Shown here: piece by piece, positions 39,601 to 53,400 of the stretch
Numbering within the stretch: the stretch's first letter is position 1
How the letters are laid out: each line of letters opens with the position of its first letter
NCBI GenBank assembly: GCA_029582165.1
Contig: CM055870.1
Span: 1,024,001 to 1,088,000 of the forward strand
Source of the DNA: Portulaca oleracea
Lineage: Eukaryota; Streptophyta; Magnoliopsida; Caryophyllales; Portulacaceae
Direction of reading: 5' to 3'
Length of the DNA stretch: 64,000 nucleotides
Position numbers and translations under genes: made by a program
The notes under the pieces: model-generated
Seen by the model: the letters and a program-made list of their open reading frames with translations, nothing else
Databases searched by the model: none
Told to the model about the DNA's origin: nothing

Positions 39601-41801
39601 TTTTATGCATAAGGGTTGATTTATTACTTGTACAGGATCCCCTTTTGAAAGGGTAAGAGCATGATCTCATTGATGGAACTCGTGTGGTAGCTCACTCAAT
39701 CTCCAATTCTTTTAACGGTCATCTTCTTTTTTGTGCTTGGTTAACTTTAATTGTAGTAATCATATTTTAATAACTTTATCGCATCAAAGCATTTGTTTTC
39801 ACTTTTATCAATCAAACTTAACCATCTTTAACCACACTGTACCAACTTAAATGTAACCACACTTTACCAATCGCAGAAAACAACATGAGGGCCTTCAAAA
39901 CTTATCATTTTTCAAATTTTTAAAAATATCTTCTCACTATAAAAAGTTAACATTTTTAGATTATGAAATAATATATTTTAAAACAATATTACTATCCTCA
40001 TATTCATAAAATAATATATTCAAAACAATATATGAGCTTTATAAAGTGTAATATTTATATAGCTGATGAACAGTTAAATAATTTATAAGCCTAATCTAAA
40101 CTAAAAAGTAAGATGATGATCTCTTTTATCATATATACATGGATGAAAGATTCTAATGTAATAGGATTACAATGATTCTATGTTCACGTGTTCAGTACTG
40201 ACGTTTATAGAAAAAAAAAACAAAGGTCTTAAGACTTGTTCTAGGTAAAAGGTCGTGAAAGTTATTTCTCTTGATAAAACTTTAAGAAAAAAACGTTAAG
40301 AGACTCTATAAGAATTACATTCAACTACTTTGTTAGTATTGTAAATTACTTCTAATTCTTTATCATTTAAAAATTTTAAAAAATTAAATATTAATTCTTC
40401 AATATATATATATATAATAATTTATTATATGAAATAACTTCATAGTTAAAAAATTAAATCACTAATATATATAACTTATTTTTCTTTCATTTTATTAGAA
40501 TACTAAAATGTTGCACAAATTTACATATGTTTAAACAAAATAAAAGGAGATTATATAACACCAGTTATATGAGGCGACATCACCTAAAGCTTGAATGAAT
40601 GTCAATTAACAATGCATCCACGAAAAACAAACCCTAATTTTTTCCCAAACAAATGCAATCATTTTTGCCCCTTTTTTCACTTCTTCCATATTTCCTTCAA
40701 TTTTCAATCGAAGCTTCCCAGAAGAGACACAAGGGAAAGTGTGAAGAAGAATTGGGGGGAGAAACAAGGTAGGGGGATTACTACTACACCCAGAAAAAAA
40801 AAGGAAAAAAAAAAGAGAAATTCAAATCCCCCTTGACCTGAAATCATCAAAGATTACATGCCCCAAAATCATCTTTAATTCTTAATTCTTAATTTTTAAT
40901 TCTTCTTCCCCAAATATATTACTTTTTTTCAGAAAAAAGTTTCTTTTTTGATTCGTTGATCCTTGTTCCCCAAGAAAAAAACCCCCTTTATTTAATTTTG
41001 TTGATTAATTTTCCCGCGAGCCCCAATTTGTTGAATTCCCACAATAATCGCCATTATCATTTTGTTATTTATTAATTAACCAAAAAAACCCCATAATTAA
41101 TTTTCCTGTATTTTCACCAATTTTTCATAAAGTTATCATCTTTTTCCCCTTGAGGGGGTTGTTGAAAGACAGTTGAAACTTCTGAACTTTGCCCCTTTTT
41201 TTTCCTTTTCAATATTATTTGTTTGAATGTCTAGAGGGGGAAAAATAAAATGGAGGTTGATAAATGCAACGGCGTGTGAAAAATACCAAAGGAGAAAAAG
41301 TCAAAAGGGAGGAAACACAATCTTCCAACAAGTCTTTGTTCAAAGCTGCCCTGGTTGAACTTGAACAACAAGAAGAAGAAGAACAACTAGAAGAAGAAGA
41401 AGAGGAGGAAGAGAGAGAAAGCTCAAAAACCCCTTGAAATTTCTGAGCTTCTTCTATTTTTCCCCCTTTCTCTCTCTTCCTTCATACTTCCTATTTTATC
41501 ACCCATTCTCACAATCAATCCTCTCTCATATCCTATTTTTTCATATCATTATCCTCTTTATTCTTTTCAAGCCACTTTAGTTTCTTCTGGGTACTCCTAT
41601 TTTTGGTAGTATACTTGAGATTTCTTCATATCTTTGGTGGGTTTACTTTTTCTGAGGTGAAGTTGCTTTTATATTGCTCAATCCTTTCTGGGTTTTGAGT
41701 GGTGAGAGTTTCTGAAGGGAGGATAACCATAACCCCACTTTGGTAGCATCAAAATTTCTGGGTTTTTCAGCTGAAAAAAGAGCAAGCAATCAATCAAATC
41801 A
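36617..41801. other. AT-rich intergenic DNA and ALA-type gene 5' region
   Basis: No protein-coding gene is supported up to 41801. About 39730-39895 ends in a CAATCGCAGAAAACAACATG-like sequence that may be a worn copy of the CCGTTCTTTTATGC MITE family. From about 40600 the DNA becomes pyrimidine- and GAA-rich (41365-41425 GAAGAAGAA run, 41455-41600 CT-rich). This is consistent with a long 5' leader and promoter of the flippase gene; the transcription start is not determinable. Confidence 0.5.
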
Positions 41802-44800
41802 ATGGGTCATGGTAGGAGGAAGAAGAAGCTGCATTTCAGCAAGATCTACACTTTCCACTGTGGAAAAGCATCCATTCAACAGGATGAACATTCACAGATT
41901 GGAGGCCCTGGATTCTCAAGAGTTGTGTTCTGCAATGAGCCAGAAAGTTCTGACAATTCAATCTACAACTACCCAGATAACTATGTGAGCACCACAAAGT
42001 ATACACTTGCAACTTTCATCCCAAAATCTCTGTTTGAGCAGTTCAGAAGAGTGGCAAACTTCTTCTTCCTTGTAACTGGGATCTTGTCATTCACAAAACT
42101 TGCACCTTACTCTGCTGTCAGTGCGATTGTTCCTCTTGTTTTTGTGATTGGAGTGAGTATGTTGAAGGAAGGGATCGAAGATTGGCGCAGAAAACAGCAG
42201 GTTTGTTCATTCTTTTGACAGCTGATTGATATCTTTTGGGTGTTTCTGTTTATGGTTTCCTGTTGGTGATGATTTGGTACAGTGTTTTTGGACTATATCT
42301 TGCACTTTTTATGTTATCTGAAATCATGAGGTCTGAAATTTTGAGTGGATTCCTTAAATTTGAGGAAGAGAATCTGTTTATCGTATGGAATTTGTGCTGA
42401 TAAATCCATATCCAAATCCAATACCCCGAAAACCCGGGTGCGAAATAGTTGTGTGGGGGTCGGATTTAGCAGTCTTTCACCCGAAATTTAAAAAAAGATA
42501 AAGTTTAGAGAGACTGGTTCCGATTGGACCAAGATTTGACATCTCGTTGGCAATTGTAAGGTGAAATGAACAAAGCCTGTGCATGATAATATGATTTCAA
42601 TCATATAAGATTCTCCATCTTTGTATGGATTGGATATGCTTCCATGTTAACCTAACCAATATGTCCAGAATCTTCTTGGTTAGCTTCCTTTACTGTCTTG
42701 TATTTTGTACTTTCATTGAATTGGGTAATTTGATTAGATGGGATTGAGTAGATACTAAATATCTATGATTTTTCTTTCTATTTTTTTTCCCTCCATGGGT
42801 TGATCCTTTGATGGTGGAAAAATTTTCAGGACATAGAGGTAAACAACAGAACGGTTAAGCTCCACCGGGGAAACGGGGTCTTTGAGCCAACAGAATGGAG
42901 GCATTTACGAGTAGGGGACATAGTAAGAGTCGAGAAAGACGAGTTCTTTCCAGCTGATCTCCTCTTGCTCTCATCTAGCTATGAGGACGCCGTGTGCTAT
43001 GTAGAAACCATGAATCTAGACGGCGAAACCAACTTGAAACTAAAGCAAGCACTTGAAGTCACTTCATCATTGGTCGAAGACTCCCATTTCGAGGACTTCA
43101 AGGCCACCATTCGATGTGAGGATCCGAATGCCAATCTGTACGCTTTTGTAGGAAGCATGGATTATGAGGAACGACAACATCCACTCAGCCCACAACAGCT
43201 TCTTTTGAGAGCTTCAAAGCTGAGAAACACGGATTATGTCTATGGTGTTGTAGTGTTCACGGGCCATGACACGAAAGTGATGCAGAATGCAACTGACCCG
43301 CCATCTAAGAGGAGCCGAGTTGAGAAAAAGATGGACAAGATCATCTACTTCCTGTTCGCGATGTTGTTTCTGATGGCATTTGTGGGGTCCGTCGTTTTTG
43401 GGGTCACCACGAAAGAGGACCTCAAAAATGGGGTCATGAAGAGGTGGTACCTCGACCCTGAAGACCACCCTACCAATTTCTTCGATCCCAAGAAATCCGC
43501 CCTAGGAGCGTTCTTCCACTTCTTGACCGCGCTCATGTTGTACAGCTACTTAATCCCTATTTCCCTCTATGTCTCCATAGAGATTGTCAAGATCCTGCAG
43601 AGCATCTTCATCAACCACGACATTGAGATGTACTACGAAGAAGCGGACAAGCCAGCTCACGCGCGGACATCCAACCTCAACGAGGAGCTTGGTCAGGTGG
43701 ACACCATACTTTCTGACAAGACCGGGACTTTGACATGCAACTCAATGGAGTTCATCAAGTGTTCTATTGCCGGGACACCCTATGGGCGGGGTATCACAGA
43801 AGTCGAAAGGGCTATGGCTAAGAGAACCGGGTCACCATTGCCTAATGGTGTTGTTGTTGGTGATGACGAGGAAAATGAAGAGGGTGTCGATGTGGGAACC
43901 GGGATCAAGGGGTTCAATTTCAAGGATGAGAGAATTATGGATGGTAATTGGGTGAATGAGCCACGTGCGGATGTTATTCAGAGGTTTTTTCAGCTGTTGG
44001 CTGTTTGTCATACGGTTATTCCTGAAGTGGATGAGGATTCGGGGAAGGTTTCTTATGAAGCGGAGTCTCCTGATGAGGCGGCCTTTGTGGTTGCCGCTAG
44101 GGAGCTTGGGTTTGAGTTCTACAAAAGGACACAGACGACTGTTTCGTTGCATGAGCTGGACCCTATTTTTTCCGGCCAGAAAATCGAAAGGTTATAATAT
44201 CTTGCAAACTCAGTTGTGTTATAGTATGTGAATCTGAATACATTTTTCTGAAGAGCATCTGTTTTCTGTAATTCAGGGAGTACAAAATCTTGGGTATGTT
44301 GGAGTTCAACAGCACTAGAAAACGGATGTCAGTGATTGTCCAGACCGAGGACGGGAAAATATTGCTACTTTCCAAGGGTGCTGACAGGTATGTTTTGAAA
44401 ATTGAAACTATCCTCAATTCTGAAGCATTCTTACATTGTACCTCGAATTTTCCTTGTTATTTTCGACCGCTGTTAATGATGTGCTCTGCTTTGTTTTTCT
44501 TTCAGTGTAATGTTTCCGAGGCTAGCTAGGACTGGCAATGACTTTGAGGAGAAGACCAGAGAACACATACATGATTACGCCGATGCAGGGCTCAGGACTT
44601 TGATACTTGCATATCGTGAACTATCGGATGAAGAATTCCAAATTTTCAACGAGAGATTCAATGAAGCCAGGAATTCTGTCAGTGAAGACAGGGAAAACCT
44701 GATTGAAGAAGTAGCGGAGACGATTGAAAAGGATCTGATACTTCTTGGGGCTACTGCTGTTGAGGACAAACTCCAACGCGGGGTAAGTTTTGAAGAACAC

Positions 44801-47037
44801 CAATCTGCAAAACTAAAGTCAGAAAATTTCTGGGTTTTCTCGAGCTTAATGAGGGTATTGTTTGTGCAGGTTCCTGAGTGCATTGACAAACTAGCGCAAG
44901 CGGGAATAAAGATCTGGGTCTTAACTGGAGATAAGATGGAGACCGCTATCAACATCGGGTATGGTTTTTTTACTAGTCCTTGCTTGTGGGATATGTTCTG
45001 CTAAGCATAAAATTCTAACACTGCCTGCAAAAACTGTGCAGATTCGCTTGTAGCTTGTTGAGACAAGGCATGAAGCAGATTATGATCAATTTAGATACAC
45101 CCGAAATCAGAACATTGGAGAAATCTGACGACAAGAAGGCCATTGCCAAGGTATGAAGCAATAAATCTCTTTGAATCAGACTTTAGATTATATACATTTT
45201 TTCTTCTCCCAAAACATGGATGGTAGCATAATATATATCTTGCATGTTTCAGGCATCCAAAGAATGTGTTTTGAAGCAGATCAATGATGGGAAGGCTCTG
45301 CTCGCTGCATCCGGTGCAGGTTCTGAGGCGTTTGCTTTGATTATTGATGGGAAATCTCTCGCATACGCTCTAGAGGACGATGTCAAGAACCTGTTCCTAC
45401 AGCTGGCAATCGGGTGTGCCTCAGTTATCTGCTGCCGATCATCTCCAAAGCAGAAGGCTCTAGTCACTAGGCTAGTGAAAGAAGGCACCAAGAAAACAAC
45501 ACTAGCGATCGGTGATGGGGCCAATGATGTGGGGATGCTCCAAGAAGCAGACATCGGGATTGGCATCAGTGGCGCTGAAGGAATGCAGGTAATAATCCAC
45601 CCTTTTTCTCGTTGCTCTTCATTATTTCTTTCTGATGTAATAAGTACTGAATGTTTCTCGGGTTTTGCTGTTATGTCAGGCTGTCATGTCCAGTGACATT
45701 GCCATTGCTCAGTTCCGGTATTTGGAGCGTTTGCTGCTTGTGCATGGACATTGGTGTTACAGAAGGATCACCTCAATGGTATGTATTCTCTTCTATCCTA
45801 CCATTGAAAGATAACCTCTTTTCAATCCTATTTGAAAAAACCTGAGATATTAACTAGTTTTATTTGTGTTGGACTGTCAGATATGCTACTTCTTCTACAA
45901 GAACATTGTTTTTGGAGTCACCCTGTTCCTGTTCGAGGCATACGCGTCATTCTCAGGAGAGCCAGCTTACAACGATTGGTTTCTATCACTCTACAACGTC
46001 TTCTTCACATCCCTTCCAGCAATTGCTTTGGGCGTCTTTGATCAGGATGTCTCTGCACGCTTCTGTCTCAGGGTACATACCACACTCCTTAACATGAATT
46101 CTTAATTTGTGGAGCATTTAGTAAGAACATTTCCCTGATAAATTGGGATAGGAATTTTTTTTTACATGGGATCCTTATTTCTCAATTTAACCCAGGGAAA
46201 GTTTATGGTCTATAATGGAATTCATATTTTGCTGAAATAACTTGTTTAGTGTTGAAAACTCCATTAATTGCCAACAGTAATTTGAACATTTCAAACCTAC
46301 ATACTTTCCCTAAGATTTCAGAATGCAAACCACACACTGTAAAATATACTTTCCCATAAAAACTTTCTTGCCTAGAATTAATCCTTTTATGGATGTTATT
46401 ACAGTTCCCTCTGCTGTACCAAGAAGGCGTCCAGAACGTGCTCTTCAGCTGGCAGCGCATTCTGAGCTGGATGTTCAACGGCGTCTGCAGCGGGACTATC
46501 GTGTTCTTCTTCACCAAGTCAGCCCTGGCCCACCAGGCGTTCGTCCGCGGGGGCCAACCCGCGGACGTTCAGATCTTCGGTGCCACCATGTACACGGCCG
46601 TCGTGTGGCTTGTGAACTGCCAGATGGCGCTTTTCATCAGCTACTTCACCCTCATTCAGCACGTCTTCATCTGGGGCTCCGTCGCCCTCTGGTACCTCTT
46701 CCTCATAACCTACGGCGCAATGGACCCCACCACGGTCTCCACCACCGCCTACCGGGTGTTCCTCGAGGAGGTCGCCCCGGGGCCCATGTACTGGCTCCTG
46801 ACACTCTTCGTCGTAGCAGCCGCCCTGGTTCCCTACTTCACTTATGCCGCGATTCAGATGAGGTTCTTCCCGATGTACCACAACATGATCCAGTGGATCA
46901 GGGTCGAGGGCAGGATCGAGGATCCTGAGTACTGCCAGATGGTCAGGCAGAGGTCCATCCGGGCCACCACTGTGGGCCCTACGGCCCGTGCAGTGGCCCG
47001 GAAGAGGGACCGGCATCGACGCACTCAGAGCTGCTGA
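41802..47037 (+). CDS. P4-type ATPase, phospholipid flippase of the ALA9-ALA12 group
   Basis: Exons: 41802-42200, 42830-44190, 44277-44387, 44506-44782, 44870-44958, 45042-45150, 45253-45588, 45680-45778, 45881-46072 and 46405-47037. They total 3606 nt and encode 1201 aa, matching the ALA9-12 length. The protein starts [18 protein letters not shown]. It shows the P4 PISL motif (Pro376) in the fourth membrane segment, the phosphorylated aspartate in DKTGTLT (Asp429), KGAD before the exon 3/4 junction, [12 protein letters not shown], and the hinge motif GDGAND (869-874). Six membrane segments lie in the last ~320 residues. These enzymes use ATP to move phospholipids to the cytosolic leaflet, working with ALIS (CDC50) subunits in plasma or endomembranes. 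Gene order points to the ALA9/ALA10 clade; sequence reading alone does not separate ALA9 from ALA10, 11 or 12. Confidence 0.96.
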
Positions 47038-47530
47038 TATATGGGTAAATTTTTGAGGTGAAAATTGTACAGATTGAGGAGGGTATAGTGGGAAATTGTA
47101 GCATATGTATGCCAGTGAGGTAGGAGTTGAGTTAAGCATGGGTGTACAGTATTTGCTGTGATTATTGTAGGTGATAGTCATCTGGGACATAGGATGGTTG
47201 TATTTGTATAGAGTTTTCTGTTCAGGAATTATTTTTTTTTTGTACTCCTGTCATGTAGAGTAGAAGTTATTTTTGGTGTTTGCTTTGCTATGATTAAGAA
47301 AGATAATCTGTAGGTCAGAGAATAGGGTGGGATGAATTAGGTTCAATGGATCCTTTTGTAATTGTTGTGCCTTCAATGGGTAAATAAGTTGAAGATAATA
47401 AAGCTAGCCTGTTGGTTTTGAATTAGTGGATGAGTTTTAAGTTTTAACTGCAGATTTGTGTTAATTACCTCTATTGATTTATTTTGAAGTGCATCAGCTT
47501 TGTCTCTCAAAGTTATTGACTTACCCTGTC
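47038..47530 (+). other. ALA-type gene 3' UTR and spacer
   Basis: T- and GT-rich sequence after the stop codon, with AATAAA-like words (AATAATAAAG near 47395). No ORF of note. Confidence 0.5.
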
Positions 47531-47824
47531 TTTTATACGGCGCGGCGCGGTATCAAAAATCATCATACTACTTAATATTCTTCCACACTTTACTTTACCA
47601 TACTTTACCACAATCATTATTAATACATCTCCTCACTTTTCTCTCTCCTGACTTTTCTACCCTACTTGTCACATTCTATCTCCTCACCTACTATATTAGC
47701 CACACTCTCCATAAATTTTACCATATTATTTCACACTTTACCGCAGTTTCTACAATTTCACCACACTATACCATTTTCGCATCTTATCAATCGCACAAAG
47801 TGGATCCATTTTGACATAAGGTGC
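47531..47824. mobile_element. MITE, CCGTTCTTTTATGC family
   Basis: The left end CTTTTATACGGCGCGGCGC and the CCACACTTTACC, CACAATCATTATTAATA and TCTCTCCTGACTTTTC blocks match the 56577-56824 copy in the same order. The right end, CATAAGGTGCAAAAAGG, is an approximate inverted partner. Confidence 0.6.
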
Positions 47825-49006
47825 AAAAAGGTATTTTGGTTGATTATACTATTTCACAACTTGATTGATAAATAAGGCCAAAACATTTGTTAATGGATGT
47901 TTTTAATCAGTGAATCTGATTAAAAAGGTTGAAGATTTGCATGCCAATAGAAGCTGCTTGAAGCAGATGATTGATCGATCTGATAACATTTCCAAAAGTT
48001 CAGTTGCCTTTTTTTTTCTTTTCTTTTTTTTGATGTGAATGTGTCATAAGCTTTTTTCATTAAAGATAGTTTTTAAAGTTTGACAGAGACCTTGACATTC
48101 CCAAAATTATCAATGATGGGCTTAAGTTGCTAAATTGCTTTAAGCCTTATTCTTTTGTCAAGTTAAACCGTTAAACTTAACTATCTTAACTTATTCTAAC
48201 TTATTTTAACCTAACACAATTTCCCAAAAAACGTTCATTCTAAAAACACAATTCTCCAAAAAAACATCCTAACCTATCATAATCTAACCATCCTAACTTA
48301 AAAATTAAATAACTAATCTAAAGAACAAGGCCTTAATACATTAGTTTCTGCAACTCTTGCCGCATATTTTTAGCACAAAACAATAGAAAGGAGAAAATCA
48401 CAAATATATATGTGTTGTCTATTATGACCAATATAATTAGTTAGGGTATTATTTTTATATTTGTCGGTGCAGTTTGTGAATGTCATATGTTTATAATTCA
48501 CAAATATATATGTGTAATTACTCGAAAACATAATCATTTAAAATCACAAAAAATACAAAATATCAACAATTCAACATGTTTAATAAATCTCTTGATTGAA
48601 GAGAGCGTATGATTCTTCATGTGATCATATCATATGATGAGTCTGTCAATCCATTTCCCATGCAACCATGCAAATCAAATCATATGTAAGGTTGTTAAAA
48701 TCGGGATCTAGGAGCGTGAATCGGAACGTAGATAAGAGAATCGCATCGAAGATTTTGGATAATAAAATCATTGGATCATATATCAAAATCGAGATTTTAA
48801 TAACTATGATCGTACGTGATTAAGATTCAAGAAACCATGCAACAACAATCGTAAAACACATTCAAAAAAAGGGCAACTCGAAATGAATGATCAATTCCAT
48901 CAGGACAAACACTAATTAATCGAATCAGATCAATTCTAATCCAATCCAATTACCAAAAAGAAATCGAAGAATTAATCAATCCAGGATGAAATTAATGAAA
49001 TTCATA
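47825..49006. other. Spacer between ALA-type gene and CML gene
   Basis: AT-rich and non-coding. It includes the MITE-like sequence at 48690-48807 and, adjoining the CML stop codon, that gene's probable 3' UTR. Confidence 0.55.
48690..48807. mobile_element. MITE-like repeat, GGTTGTTAAAATCGG family, copy 1
   Basis: It begins GGTTGTTAAAATCGGGATC and ends with a GATTTTAATAACTAT block, an approximate inverted repeat. It shares both ends and the GATTTTGGA..ATAAAATC interior with 57759-57915. Confidence 0.6.
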
Positions 49007-49492
49007 CTAGGAATTAGGAGTACCATTGACTCCAAACAACTCAAAGGCAGATCTACCCATAATAGCAGCAAATTCATTAAAACTAATGACCCCATCCCCA
49101 TTTGTATCAGCCTCCCTCATCATCTCCGCCAGCTCGGCATGCGAAAGCGGCTGACCCATCTTGGCCATCACTCCGGCGAGCTCGATGGCGGTGATGTAGC
49201 CGTTGCCGTCTCGGTCGAACGTCCGGAAAACCTGGAGGAGCTGCTCCTGGTTGATCAGCACCTGCTGCTGACTCAGCTCCGGCAGGATAGCCGCCGCCAG
49301 CTCATCAAACTCGACGTACCCGTTTCCGTTCGAGTCGAGGTTGGTCAGAAGGGCATGGACCTGGTCCCCGGTCGGCTTGACCCCGAGCGACCGGAGCAGG
49401 GCGGCGAGCTCGAGTTGGGTCAGGCTGCCGTCGGAGTCCATGTCGAAACGGTCAAAGATCTGCCGGAGTTGCTTCAGCTGCTCCACCGCCAT
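49007..49492 (-). CDS. Calmodulin-like protein with four EF-hands (CML15/16/18 type)
   Basis: A single-exon gene encoding 161 aa, which is the family's length. Four canonical EF-hand loops begin with Asp at residues 17-28 (DMDSDGSLTQLE), 53-64 (DSNGNGYVEFDE), 93-104 (DRDGNGYITAIE) and 129-140 (DTNGDGVISFNE). All keep Gly at loop position 6 and Glu at position 12, so all four should bind calcium. The protein is a cytosolic or nuclear calcium sensor with no catalytic domain. The spacing between EF pairs and the C-terminal RSAFELFG extension fit the CML15/16/18 subgroup rather than true calmodulin. In Arabidopsis, CML16 (At3g25600) is next to ALA10 (At3g25610), as here. Coding GC is clearly higher than the flanks. 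Confidence 0.93.
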   Translation of the reverse strand: MAVEQLKQLRQIFDRFDMDSDGSLTQLELAALLRSLGVKPTGDQVHALLTNLDSNGNGYVEFDELAAAILPELSQQQVLINQEQLLQVFRTFDRDGNGYITAIELAGVMAKMGQPLSHAELAEMMREADTNGDGVISFNEFAAIMGRSAFELFGVNGTPNS

Positions 49493-50409
49493 CGTTGATC
49501 GAATTTCGATTTTTTTTATTTTTTTGGGTTTTTTTTTGGGGTATGGTAATTTTTTTTGGGGGTAGAATTTGGGTGTTGAATGTTCAACACAAAGGAATGT
49601 AGGGGGAGAAGATGTGTATTTGTAAGGGTTGGATGTTTTTTCTTTTTTTTTTCGAGGTTTTGTTTTGTGGGGTGCGATTGGGGTTAATTTTTAAACGACG
49701 GAGAATTATTGTCGGTAAATGGGGCTATGTTTAGGGTTATAGTTGTTTTACGTACGTGCATGGGGATGGATGAGAATGCGGGTGAGGATGAGGATGAGGT
49801 GATTTTATCATTTTAGGGCTGCATGGATATTGATTCTTGATTAGATGATGCAAATCCCTTGCATGCATGTGTTAATTTGGTTGGTGGATGTTCAAGAATT
49901 TCTGTTAGGGTAGTTAGATTTTGTACATTAAATTATCATGTTATATATTACAAAAAGAAAATTATATAAATTGGACACAAACACGCATATTTTAGCTAAA
50001 TTTTGTCCCTTAATTTATCAGGAGCAATTAAATAACAGAGTCAGAAACTCATAAAATTTTATTCAGAGTCGTTAACTTGTCATAGATTAGGAAAAAACTG
50101 TAAAAATTGGACACCCATCAAATTTACCAAAAAGCTTTGGTTAACAAAATCTGTTCGTCTGTACTTGCAAAATAAAAGAATCGTGGAACAAATACAAAAT
50201 TTCTCAGCAAAATCACACCTAGCTAGCAAGAAATCAAACTGTCAAGAAATCAAAGTGTCGCACCCCTAACCCAAACTAATGGGTCGAAATTAATTAAACT
50301 CGCCAACGTATTGATATATCTACAGCTGTATATGTTGTTCAAACTATGTTATCTGATATAGCAGAATGTAGAGTAATTAGCTAGAGAAGAAGTTACCGTA
50401 CCCCATTAT
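49493..50409. promoter_or_regulatory. CML upstream region and PERK 3' flank
   Basis: The first ~150 bp upstream of the CML start are T/G-rich on the plus strand, that is A/C-rich in the sense of the gene, as in a leader. The remainder is AT-rich and non-coding. The PERK 3' UTR must lie just below 50410. Confidence 0.45.
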
Positions 50410-53400
50410 TTACCACGGTAAATCATCTCTCTGACCATCTTCCCCAGAAAAATTCAGATTCCGGCTCCCCTGGTGCGAAAAAACACTGCTATGTTGTTGT
50501 GGCCTTGAAAAAGCACCTGATCCTGCTGAAAAATTACCATTCTGTCTGCTCTGTCGTGAGAAACCGGAATTCTGAGACATTTGACTGTGGCTTGAGTAAC
50601 TGTTAATGTGGTCGAAGAAATCGGATGAAATTCCCTGACTGCCACCAAATGCGACTCTCCTGAACCATCTGATTTCTGCAGATTGTTGCGCAGGATCGTA
50701 CAGTTGACTTTCTCCGACCCTCAGTCCGTTCGAAAGATCCCCCGAGTCAGATATGCCCTCCAAAGCCCTTACAACCTGAACACACAAGACGCCGGCATAT
50801 ATAGTTTTGTGTTATTTATTTAATTTTTTGAAGAAAAGTGTAAAAGGATGTATTTCTGATCTCTCTGTCTCTGTTTAAAACTGAAGACTATTCTTTAGGT
50901 CAGGCTGGGTAAAACAAATTTGTATATGTCACAGTAAATATTGGTAATCCTGTAAGGCAACAATGACAACAACCTGAAGGTAAAACATGATGGATTCTGA
51001 TCTTTCTGATCCAGTTTACTGAATGGGATAATTTTGATGTAAGGCTCGTTATTCCACCCTCAAACTCATGAGAATTTTTCCCCGGAGTAGGGGAAATTTT
51101 TTATTTTTCCAAGGAAAATGTTTCTCGGAATTCTACCTGATGCATATTGAATGTTTATATATTTACCTGTCCCATTCTGGGTCTCCTTGTGGATGAGTGT
51201 CGCACACAAGCTGCTGCTGCCTCTATCATACGGAACACCTCGCTCTCGATATAGTTCATCTCCAACCGAGGATCTATTAACCCTTGATACTCTCCCGTTT
51301 CAAGTGCATGAGAAAGCAAAGGCCGAGCCTGAAATGTGAAAATTTGTCATTTTCAAAACTTTGAAACTGTACAAATGCAGGTAAAATGGCATCCGATTCC
51401 AGGATGTCCCATTCCAGTTTAGTAACGGTATAAAAGCTGAAAAAACGACAAAAAAATAACGCAAAAACAGACAGGGAACTTTAGATTTTGAGTTAAGAAG
51501 CATATAACATACCCATTCAACCACACTTTCATCTCCCAAAGGTTGAGATTCATCCACAGGTTTGCGTCCGGTTATAAGCTCTAGCAGGACAACCCCAAAA
51601 GAGTACACATCCGATTTCTCAGTTAGTTTACCACTAGTAGCATATTCGGGTGCCAAGTATCTGAAAAGAAGCAAATGAGACCTTCGTTTAGGTAATCAAG
51701 CGATCCAATCCAAGTTTGTGTTTGTTGGCATAATACCACCAAATTACTGCATACAAATGTCTTTGAGGGGGTGAAAGATAACAGCATACCCAAATGTTCC
51801 CATGACACGGGTACTAACGTGAGTATCTGCATCCATTGCTAATCTTGCAAGGCCAAAATCTGCAACCTGTGGAGAAAAATACAGATGATACTTGAGAGAT
51901 AAGATAGAATTAAGGCAACCACTGGGTTATGAATTTTGGTAAAATTGCGTACCCGAGCTTCGAAGTTGTTGTCTATAAGAATATTAGATGACTTGATATC
52001 TCTGTGAATAACGCGTGGATGACCTGATGTAAGGAAATAGTTAAAACAGAGGGCTGCGAGTCTTAAGCAATCAAATACACGGTGATAGAAGATGATACTA
52101 CTTTAATAAATGTTTAAATAAGCAAGGGTTTAATAAATGTTTCATTGATACTACTTTAGTTGTCTGGCTGTGTTTCAGATTCATTGCAAGCGTGAAATTT
52201 CTGCATAAGGGTCAATCCAACTTCCTTTTGCCTTCAAGAAAGTTTCGTACAATCATATATACTAACAAAAGTACCATTCAGTTGTACAGAGAAGAAGAAA
52301 GCTAGCCCTTGAAATGCTAAAGAATACAGAGTAATACTCACAATCCTCATGAAGATATGCTATGCCACGGGCAGCTCCTTCAGCAATCTTTAGCCGTGTT
52401 GCCCAATCCATAGTTGGCCTTCCTTCTCCTACAAACATAAGGTCATCCCTTGTAAAATTTATGACGCGTTTAAGCACCAGTATTCATATTTCAAGAAACA
52501 AATCTTTACCATGAAGATGGAAATAGAGTGTGTTGTTGGGGACATATTCATAAACAAGCAACCTCTTACTGTCCGAGATGCAGTACCCCACAAGTGAAAC
52601 CAAGTGGCGATGGTGTATCCGGCTAATTATTTCTACTTCCGCTTGAAATTCCCGCTCACCCTGTCCTCCCCCGCTTTTAAGCTGTTTCACAGCGACCACT
52701 CTTCCATCTGCTAAGATCCCTTTATATACACAACCAAATCCACCTTCGCCTAAAAGATTCTGGCTAGAAAACCGATCGGTTGCCTGTGATAATTCTTCAT
52801 ATGTGAACCAAGGCTTGGAACCTCCAAACCCACCACCACCATGGTCAGTAGGAGGATTAGAGCCCCCTCCATAAGGTGGAGATGGATATTCCGTCTGTAC
52901 TACCAATTTCACATCTGAAAGAAGAAAACAAACATCTTATCAAAACTTCATGGGGGTTTTCGTCGGTTGTGAAAATGGAAAGAAAGCTATACATTCCAAC
53001 TGTTGCCAACAACAATTTCGGGTGTGTTCTTTTAGAGGTAAATACACCTCGCATTAACGAGACTATCCTGGGGTTTTATTGTTGTTCATTTAGAGGTAAA
53101 TAACCGGGTTTTAACCATTTTAACCCAACCCAAATTTACCCATCCTTTCCTTTAGTTTTACCGAATCTTCCATAATACCAACCCAACCCAACCCAAAGTT
53201 ATCTAGCCTTACCTTGCCTATAAAAGAACACACCGGTCATCATGTTTTTAGTTCGAACTCCATATTTACACATTTAACCCAACCCAAACACAGCCTAGAA
53301 GTCCTTAAAGTTAGTATTCCGAAGTGACATTAATAAAAGTTACTCAAAAGTAAACCACTTACCAAATTTCTAGATCCACTACTTGACATTAAGTACATAT

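Noticed and set aside
46323..46928. 201-codon plus-strand ORF, Arg/His-rich
   Set aside because: Out-of-frame reading of the same GC-rich exon; composition is that of a shifted frame.
46519..47190. 223-codon minus-strand ORF
   Set aside because: Antisense shadow of the GC-rich last exon of the ALA-type gene, whose sense frame carries a clear P4-ATPase C-terminus.
48986..49498. 170-codon plus-strand ORF opposite the CML gene
   Set aside because: Antisense of an intact four-EF-hand gene; no family resemblance.
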